Made by a program: the position numbers and the translations under genes
Shown here: positions 58,797-64,000 of the stretch, in pieces
Layout: each line of letters starts with the position of its first letter
How positions within the stretch are numbered: the first letter of the stretch is position 1
DNA from: an uncultured Desulfomicrobium sp.
GTDB lineage: Bacteria; Desulfobacterota; Desulfovibrionia; Desulfovibrionales; Desulfomicrobiaceae
Assembly (NCBI GenBank): GCA_937872685.1
Contig: CALMTS010000437.1
Location: forward strand, 1-64,000
Direction: 5' to 3'
DNA length: 64,000 nt
Notes under the pieces: generated by a model
Told to the model about the DNA's origin: nothing
Database searches by the model: none
The model's input: the letters and a program-made list of their open reading frames with translations, nothing else

Positions 58797-60890
58797 ATGA
58801 GAGACGTTTTTCTTCACGCCCTGTTTTCTCCCAAAGCCATCGCTGTCGTCGGTTCTCTTGACGACGCAGGGGCTCCGGCCCGTGTGGTCCTGGCCAATCT
58901 GGCTGGCTCCGGGTATCAGGGGAGGATCGTTCCCGTCAATTGGACCGGTGGGCTCCCCGCCGGCGCGTTCGCAGAAGTCGACGGCGCCGACCTCGCCGTG
59001 GTCTGCCTGCCGCCAGAGTCCGTCCTCGAAGCCCTGGAGGGGATCGCCGACCGCGGCATCAGGTCGGTCATCGTCACGTCCGCCGGTTTCCGCGAGATCG
59101 GAGGCAAGGGCTACTATCTCGAAGAGGCCGTGATCCAGTTGGCCGAGCGCAGGAACATGACGCTTCTGGGGCCAAACTGCCTCGGTGTGGCGTCCTGGGC
59201 CGACCGCCTGAACGCTTCCCTCATCTCCCGCTTGCCCGCCGAAGGCAATATCGCCTTTTTTTCGCCATCCGGCTCCATGTGCAACGCCATCCTCGACTGG
59301 GCGGCCAGCGAGGAGATCGGCTTCTCCAAATTTGCGAGCCTGGGCAACAGGGCGGTCATCGACGAAGCGTCCATGCTGCAGTTTTTGGCCGACGACCCCC
59401 ATACCCATGTCGTCATCGGCTACCTCGAAGGCATGAACAACGGCCGGCGCTTCGCGCGAATCAGCCAGACCATTACCCGCGAGAAGCCGGTCATCATGCT
59501 CCAGGCGGGCATGACCGAGCACGGGCAGAAGGCAATTTCTTCCCATGTGGGGGCCCTGACCGGGTCCGAGCGAGCCTATCAGACGGCGCTGAAGCAGGCC
59601 GGCATCATCCAGGTGGACAACCTCTCGACGCTCTTCGACCTGGCGCGCATGTTCGGCACGCAGCCCCTGCCCAAGGGCGCGAGCCTCGCCATCGTCACCA
59701 ACTCGGGCGGGGCCGGCATCCTGGCTGCCGACGGCATGGCCGGGACGAGCCTGCACCTGGCGCGCCTTGGCCGGGACACATCCGAGGCGCTGTCTGCGTT
59801 TTTGCCCCGGCATGCCCCGGCTTCAAATCCCGTGGACATCGGCACGGAAGCCGCGCCCGAGGACTACGCCAGGGCCGTCGAGCAGGTCGCCCGTGACCGG
59901 CAGGTGCACATGGTGCTCGTGGTAATCGCCCCCGGCCTCGGGGTGGACATGCCGGCCATCGTGCGGGCTCTGGCGGAGCTGTCCCAGCCTCTGGACGCGT
60001 CGCTGGCGGTCTGTCTTCTGGGGCAGGAAGGGGTGCTGGAAGAGAGACGGTTCCTGCAGCGCAGCGGGTTGCCGTGCTATTCCAACCCCAAGTCGGCTCT
60101 GGCCAGCCTTGAGGCCATGATCCGCTATGCGCAGTGGCAGACCACGTCCTATCCGGTGGAGGTCTGCTACCGTCGTGACAAGGCCAAGGCCGAGCGGTTC
60201 CTGGCTGAATGCCAGGAGATCGGCAAAACGGAGCTTTTCGGGTTTGAGGTGCAGCCTTTGCTGCAAGCCTATGAATTGCAGTATCCCCGCACCGAGCTGG
60301 CCCGCACCAGCAGAAGCGCGGCCAAGATCGCCAAGCGTCTGGCCTGCCCCGTGGCCCTCAAGATCGCGTCCCCGCACATCGAGTACAAGAGCGACGTGGG
60401 CGGAGTGGAGCTTGGCCTGCAGACGCCGGATGACGTGCGCCAGGCGTTTCTCCAGCTGACTTCCCGGGTGCAGTGCCTGCGTAGCGAGGCCTTCATCTCT
60501 GGGTGCCTGGTCCAGGAGATGATCCAGGGCAAGCCCACCGAGGTCTGTATCCGCGCCCGGCGCGACCCCAAGTTCGGCCCCCTGATCCGTTTCGGGCTCT
60601 CGGGCAGCCAGGCCGAGATATTCCAGGACTATTCCCTGCGCCTTGCGCCCCTTTCCCTGGCCGACGCCGCGGGCATGATGCGCGAGCTCAAGGTCTTTTC
60701 CCTGCTCAAGCGCGAACGGGGGCGGGACGCTCTGGACTTGCGGGCCCTGGAGGATGTACTCCTGACCGTGTCGCAGATGACTCTGGATTTTCCCGAAATA
60801 TACGCACTCGAATTCGATCCTGTCCTGGTGACCCCGCGGGGGGCGTGGATTGCCGGGGCGCGGATGTCTCTTTTGCCTCAGTCCGAATAG
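58797..60890 (+). CDS. ADP-forming acetate/acyl-CoA synthetase (CoA-binding plus ATP-grasp, single chain)
   Basis: SPKAIAVVGSLDDAGAPARVVLANLAGSGYQGRIVPVNW; LLGPNCLGVASWADRLNAS; ATP-grasp C-terminus KRLACPVALKIASPHIEYKSDVGGVELGLQT. Internal start at 58797 preferred. Confidence 0.9.
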   Translation: MRDVFLHALFSPKAIAVVGSLDDAGAPARVVLANLAGSGYQGRIVPVNWTGGLPAGAFAEVDGADLAVVCLPPESVLEALEGIADRGIRSVIVTSAGFREIGGKGYYLEEAVIQLAERRNMTLLGPNCLGVASWADRLNASLISRLPAEGNIAFFSPSGSMCNAILDWAASEEIGFSKFASLGNRAVIDEASMLQFLADDPHTHVVIGYLEGMNNGRRFARISQTITREKPVIMLQAGMTEHGQKAISSHVGALTGSERAYQTALKQAGIIQVDNLSTLFDLARMFGTQPLPKGASLAIVTNSGGAGILAADGMAGTSLHLARLGRDTSEALSAFLPRHAPASNPVDIGTEAAPEDYARAVEQVARDRQVHMVLVVIAPGLGVDMPAIVRALAELSQPLDASLAVCLLGQEGVLEERRFLQRSGLPCYSNPKSALASLEAMIRYAQWQTTSYPVEVCYRRDKAKAERFLAECQEIGKTELFGFEVQPLLQAYELQYPRTELARTSRSAAKIAKRLACPVALKIASPHIEYKSDVGGVELGLQTPDDVRQAFLQLTSRVQCLRSEAFISGCLVQEMIQGKPTEVCIRARRDPKFGPLIRFGLSGSQAEIFQDYSLRLAPLSLADAAGMMRELKVFSLLKRERGRDALDLRALEDVLLTVSQMTLDFPEIYALEFDPVLVTPRGAWIAGARMSLLPQSE

Positions 60891-60946
60891 CGGGGTGTGA
60901 TCCTTAACGTGGCGCCAGAATATCGCAGTCCAGATCAGGAGGGAGT

Positions 60947-62008
60947 ATGGTAGGAATTTATGTGGGAGCGACTTCCGGCTATTCCGGAAAGAACATGATC
61001 GCCATGGGCATTGGGCTCAAGCTGCAGAAGGAGGGCTACCGGGTCGGCTACATGAAACCCGTCGGCGCCCTGCCGCAGGAAAAGAACGGCGTGCTCGGCG
61101 ACGCCGACGCCTTTTTTGTCCAGGATATTCTCGGCCTGTCCGATAATCCCGCCCTGGTCACCCCCGTGGTCGTGGACCAGGACTTCAAGATGAAGGCCTT
61201 TACCGGCAAGTGCGAAGACCTGATGCCCCGCATCAAGACCGCCTTCGAGGAGCTCAGCAAGGACAAGGACGTCATGATCGTGGCCGGGTCGGGCAGCATG
61301 TACTCGGGCAAGTACTGCGGGCTGGACGGTGTCAGCGTGGTCAAGTCCCTGGGCATCAAGGCCATCGTCATCGACCGCTACATCAAGGAACTCAACTACG
61401 ACTACCTCATCGCCATGAAAGAGCGTCTCGGCGACCAGCTCCTGGGCGTGCTCCTGAACGACATCCCGCCCGTCTTCAAGGAAGAGCTCGACACCCTCCT
61501 GCATCCCTTCCTGGAGAGCAAGGGCATCAAGGTTCTGGGCAAGATCCCCAGCGACCCCCTCATGGGCGCCATCAAGGTCGCCGACCTGGCCGACCGACTG
61601 GGCGGCCGCATCATCACGGCCCAGGACAAGTCCGAGCGCGTGGTCGAGAATTTCCTCATCGGCACCATGCAGGTCGAAAACTTCATGACCCATTTCCGCA
61701 AGAGCAAGAAATCGGCGATCATCGTCGGTGGCGACCGCTCGGACGTGCAGCTGGTGGCTCTGGAAGGCCAGTGCCAGTGTCTGGTCCTGACGGGCAACCT
61801 CTACCCCAACGACATCATCATGACCCGGGCCGAGGTCCTTGAAGTGCCCATCGTGGTGGTCCGCGACGACACCTTCACCGTGGCCAAGAAGATGGAAGCC
61901 ATCCTCTCCCGCCACAAGCTGCGCGACGTCATCAAAATCCAGCATGGCTCCCAGCTGGTCAGTTCCATCATCGACTTCCAGTTCATGAAGGAGAATCTGG
62001 GAATCTGA
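60947..62008 (+). CDS. Phosphotransacetylase N-terminal-like protein (BioD-like P-loop plus DRTGG domain)
   Basis: MVGIYVGATSGYSGKNMIAMGIGLKLQKEGYRVGYMKPVG...; C-terminal DRTGG-like NFMTHFRKSKKSAIIVGGDRSDVQLVALEG; no PTA_PTB catalytic domain. Confidence 0.87.
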   Translation: MVGIYVGATSGYSGKNMIAMGIGLKLQKEGYRVGYMKPVGALPQEKNGVLGDADAFFVQDILGLSDNPALVTPVVVDQDFKMKAFTGKCEDLMPRIKTAFEELSKDKDVMIVAGSGSMYSGKYCGLDGVSVVKSLGIKAIVIDRYIKELNYDYLIAMKERLGDQLLGVLLNDIPPVFKEELDTLLHPFLESKGIKVLGKIPSDPLMGAIKVADLADRLGGRIITAQDKSERVVENFLIGTMQVENFMTHFRKSKKSAIIVGGDRSDVQLVALEGQCQCLVLTGNLYPNDIIMTRAEVLEVPIVVVRDDTFTVAKKMEAILSRHKLRDVIKIQHGSQLVSSIIDFQFMKENLGI

Positions 62009-62019
62009 CGCTTTCTCCC

Positions 62020-62068
62020 GAATCCCAAAGAAAAAGCCCCGTAATCCGGGGCTTTTTCTTTGGGATTC
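62020..62068. terminator. Bidirectional terminator with 22-bp perfect stem
   Basis: gaatcccaaagaaaaagccccg-taatc-cggggctttttctttgggattc. Confidence 0.92.
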
Positions 62069-62105
62069 ACAGCGATATCGACGGCGTCCGCCTTTCCGGC
62101 CGCTG

Positions 62106-63725
62106 TCAGATCTCCCGTATGGCCTGTGTCAGCTTGCGCTGGTCGTCCTTGAACAGCTTGTAGTTGATGGAGTCCTCCAGGGCCTGGCGGCTGGCCTCGA
62201 TGATGTTGTAGGACACGCCCACCGTGGTCCAGCGGCTTTTCTGGTCGCCGGACTCGATCAGGACGCGCACCACGGACGCCGTGCCGCTGTTTCCGTCTTC
62301 GCTGACCGTTCCGGCCAGGACCCGCACCTTGAAATCCATGAGTCGCATTTCCCCCAATTTCGGGTAGAAACGCTCCAGACCCTTGCGCAGGGCACAGTCC
62401 ATGGCGTTGACCGGACCCTTGCCCGTGGCGGCGGTGTGTTCGATCACGCCGCCCACGCGCAGCATGACCGTGGCCTCGGTGAACGGGTCGGCACCTTCGG
62501 TGAAGACCGAGTCCATGATGCGGAAGCTGATGACGCGGAAATAATTTCTCGCACGGCCCAGGACCCGGTTGACCAGCAGTTCGTAGGACGCTTCGGCGGC
62601 GGAGTACTCGTAGCCCTGGTCCTCGCGGTTCTTGAGCTCCGTCAGGAGTTCCAGAACGAAGGGGTCGCCCTTGTCCAGTTCGAACCCGTACTGCTTGGCC
62701 TTGAAGAGGATGTTGGACTGCCCGGCCAGGTCCGAGAGGATGATGCGCTGCTTGTTGCCGACGAGTTCGGGTTCGATGTGCTCGTAGGTGCGCGGGTTGC
62801 GACGTACGGCCGCGACATGCACGCCGCCCTTGTGGGTGAAGGCCGACTGGCCCGTGTATGGCTGGCGCTTGAAGCAGCGCAGGTTGGCCACCTCGGAGAC
62901 GAAGGCCGAGGTTCCGGTCAGGCGTTCCAGGTGCCCCTCGGGCAGGCAGGACAGGCCCATCTTCAGTTCAAGGTTGGGGATGATGGAGCAGAGGTTGGCG
63001 TTGCCGCAACGCTCCCCGTAGCCGTTGACGGTCCCCTGGACCTGTACGGCACCGTGGCGCACGGCAGCCAGGGAGTTGGCCACGGCCAGTTCGCAGTCGT
63101 TGTGGGCGTGGATGCCCAGCCGGGCGCCGGGCAACTGCGCGCGCACGGCGTCCATGATAGATGCGATCTCGTCGGGCAGGCTCCCGCCATTGGTGTCGCA
63201 CAGCACCAGGAGTTCCGCGCCGGCGTCCCAGGCCGTGCGCAGGCAGGAGATGGCATAGTCCGGGTTGGCCTTGTACCCGTCGAAGAAATGTTCGGCATCA
63301 TAGAAGAGCTCCTGCGCGTGGGGACGCAGGAAGGCCAGGGAGTCGCGGATGAGCTCCAGGTTGCGCTCCAGGGTGATCTTGAGGGCATCGGTGACGTGAA
63401 TGTCCCAGGTCTTGCCGAAGATGGTCAGGACCGGCGCCCCTGATTCCACCAGAGCCAGCAGGTTGGGATCGTTCTCTGCCGAGGATTTGGCGGCATGCGT
63501 GGAGCCGAAGGCCGCAAGCTTGGCCGTGCCCAGTTCGTACTGGCGCATTTCCGCGAAGAAACGCTTGTCTTTGGGGTTGGAGCCGGGCCACCCGCCTTCA
63601 ATGTAGGCGATGCCGAGTTGGTCGAGCCGTGTGGCGATGCGCAGTTTGTCCTCGGTGGACAGGTTCAGCTCCTCGGACTGGGTGCCGTCACGCAGGGTGG
63701 TGTCGTAGATCTGGATGGTGTTCAT
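62106..63725 (-). CDS. cimA: Citramalate synthase (LeuA/HMGL family)
   Basis: MNTIQIYDTTLRDGTQSEELNLSTEDKLRIATRLDQLGIAYIEGGWPGSNPKD, characteristic of CimA; C-terminal LeuA allosteric-type domain. Confidence 0.92.
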   Translation of the reverse strand: MNTIQIYDTTLRDGTQSEELNLSTEDKLRIATRLDQLGIAYIEGGWPGSNPKDKRFFAEMRQYELGTAKLAAFGSTHAAKSSAENDPNLLALVESGAPVLTIFGKTWDIHVTDALKITLERNLELIRDSLAFLRPHAQELFYDAEHFFDGYKANPDYAISCLRTAWDAGAELLVLCDTNGGSLPDEIASIMDAVRAQLPGARLGIHAHNDCELAVANSLAAVRHGAVQVQGTVNGYGERCGNANLCSIIPNLELKMGLSCLPEGHLERLTGTSAFVSEVANLRCFKRQPYTGQSAFTHKGGVHVAAVRRNPRTYEHIEPELVGNKQRIILSDLAGQSNILFKAKQYGFELDKGDPFVLELLTELKNREDQGYEYSAAEASYELLVNRVLGRARNYFRVISFRIMDSVFTEGADPFTEATVMLRVGGVIEHTAATGKGPVNAMDCALRKGLERFYPKLGEMRLMDFKVRVLAGTVSEDGNSGTASVVRVLIESGDQKSRWTTVGVSYNIIEASRQALEDSINYKLFKDDQRKLTQAIREI

Positions 63726-63819
63726 GGTGCTCCTGGCATGGTCCCCGGTGTTGCGCCCCTGGTGCGGAGCGGTCTGTGTCGCGGAACCGGTTGTTCGAAA
63801 ATTCCCCTTGAAAGCGAAA

Positions 63820-63848
63820 AAGCCCCCGGACCTTTCGGTCGGGGGCTT
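63820..63848 (-). terminator. Attenuator terminator in the cimA leader
   Basis: Minus strand AAGCCCCCGACC-GAAA-GGTCCGGGGGCTTTTTCGC. Confidence 0.8.
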
Positions 63849-63881
63849 CTGGTGTGCGGATGTCCGTTTCGTACAGGCGCG

Positions 63882-63956
63882 TCACTCCCCCGATCGTGAC
63901 CGGATAATCACGGAAATCAGAATAATAATGGAGATGGGGGCGGTGATGTTTTTCAT
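63882..63956 (-). CDS. Isoleucine-rich leader peptide of cimA (24 aa)
   Basis: Minus-strand ATG at 63956: MKNITAPISIIILISVIIRSRSGE stop; 8 of 24 residues Ile; followed 33 nt later by a terminator upstream of an Ile-pathway gene. Confidence 0.75.
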   Translation of the reverse strand: MKNITAPISIIILISVIIRSRSGE

Positions 63957-64000
63957 GTGTCGTTCCTGACTGCGTAGATGAACAATGGAGAATCGATTGT

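Noticed and set aside
63688-63885. 65-aa minus-strand ORF starting at a GTG that overlaps the leader-peptide stop
   Set aside because: Runs through the attenuator terminator and has no coding-like motif; the upstream leader peptide explains the region better.

Overview
The window is an ordinary-density bacterial chromosome segment (high GC). By inference from gene content it comes from a Desulfovibrionales-type sulfate reducer (Desulfomicrobium/Desulfovibrio-like). No rRNA, tRNA, CRISPR array, IS element or prophage could be supported. Main blocks in order: an RND efflux operon with a TetR regulator; rubrerythrin; a DEAD-box helicase; a TrmO-like/class II aldolase fusion; a PAS-GGDEF protein; UspA and SulP; a UvrD-type helicase; tpx and ferritin; rsmA; HU; the rpsU-yqeY-mutS2-dnaG-rpoD macromolecular synthesis block; a thermonuclease; trkA-trkH; valS; a CobA-HemD fusion; purN; a TRAP transporter with its two-component system; a ZIP transporter; a DUF2177/DUF1295/FAD-oxidoreductase/DUF1365-CFA synthase/DUF2878 lipid-modification-like cluster; flagellar genes fliK-flgD-flgE, flaG and fliC; rnc; an ADP-forming acyl-CoA synthetase with a DRTGG protein; and cimA. 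The strongest non-obvious observations are: (i) an unlisted 24-codon isoleucine-rich leader peptide (MKNITAPISIIILISVIIRSRSGE, 8 Ile) followed by a terminator and a possible antiterminator upstream of cimA; (ii) a flaG/fliC intergenic region with a sigma28-like promoter facing flaG and a sigma54-like promoter facing fliC; (iii) two protein fusions, TrmO-like::class II aldolase and DUF1365::CFA synthase, the second inside a compact cluster of DUF genes; (iv) two near-identical TetR operator candidates flanking tetR. All calls come from reading the sequence and the supplied ORF track. No database search was run.
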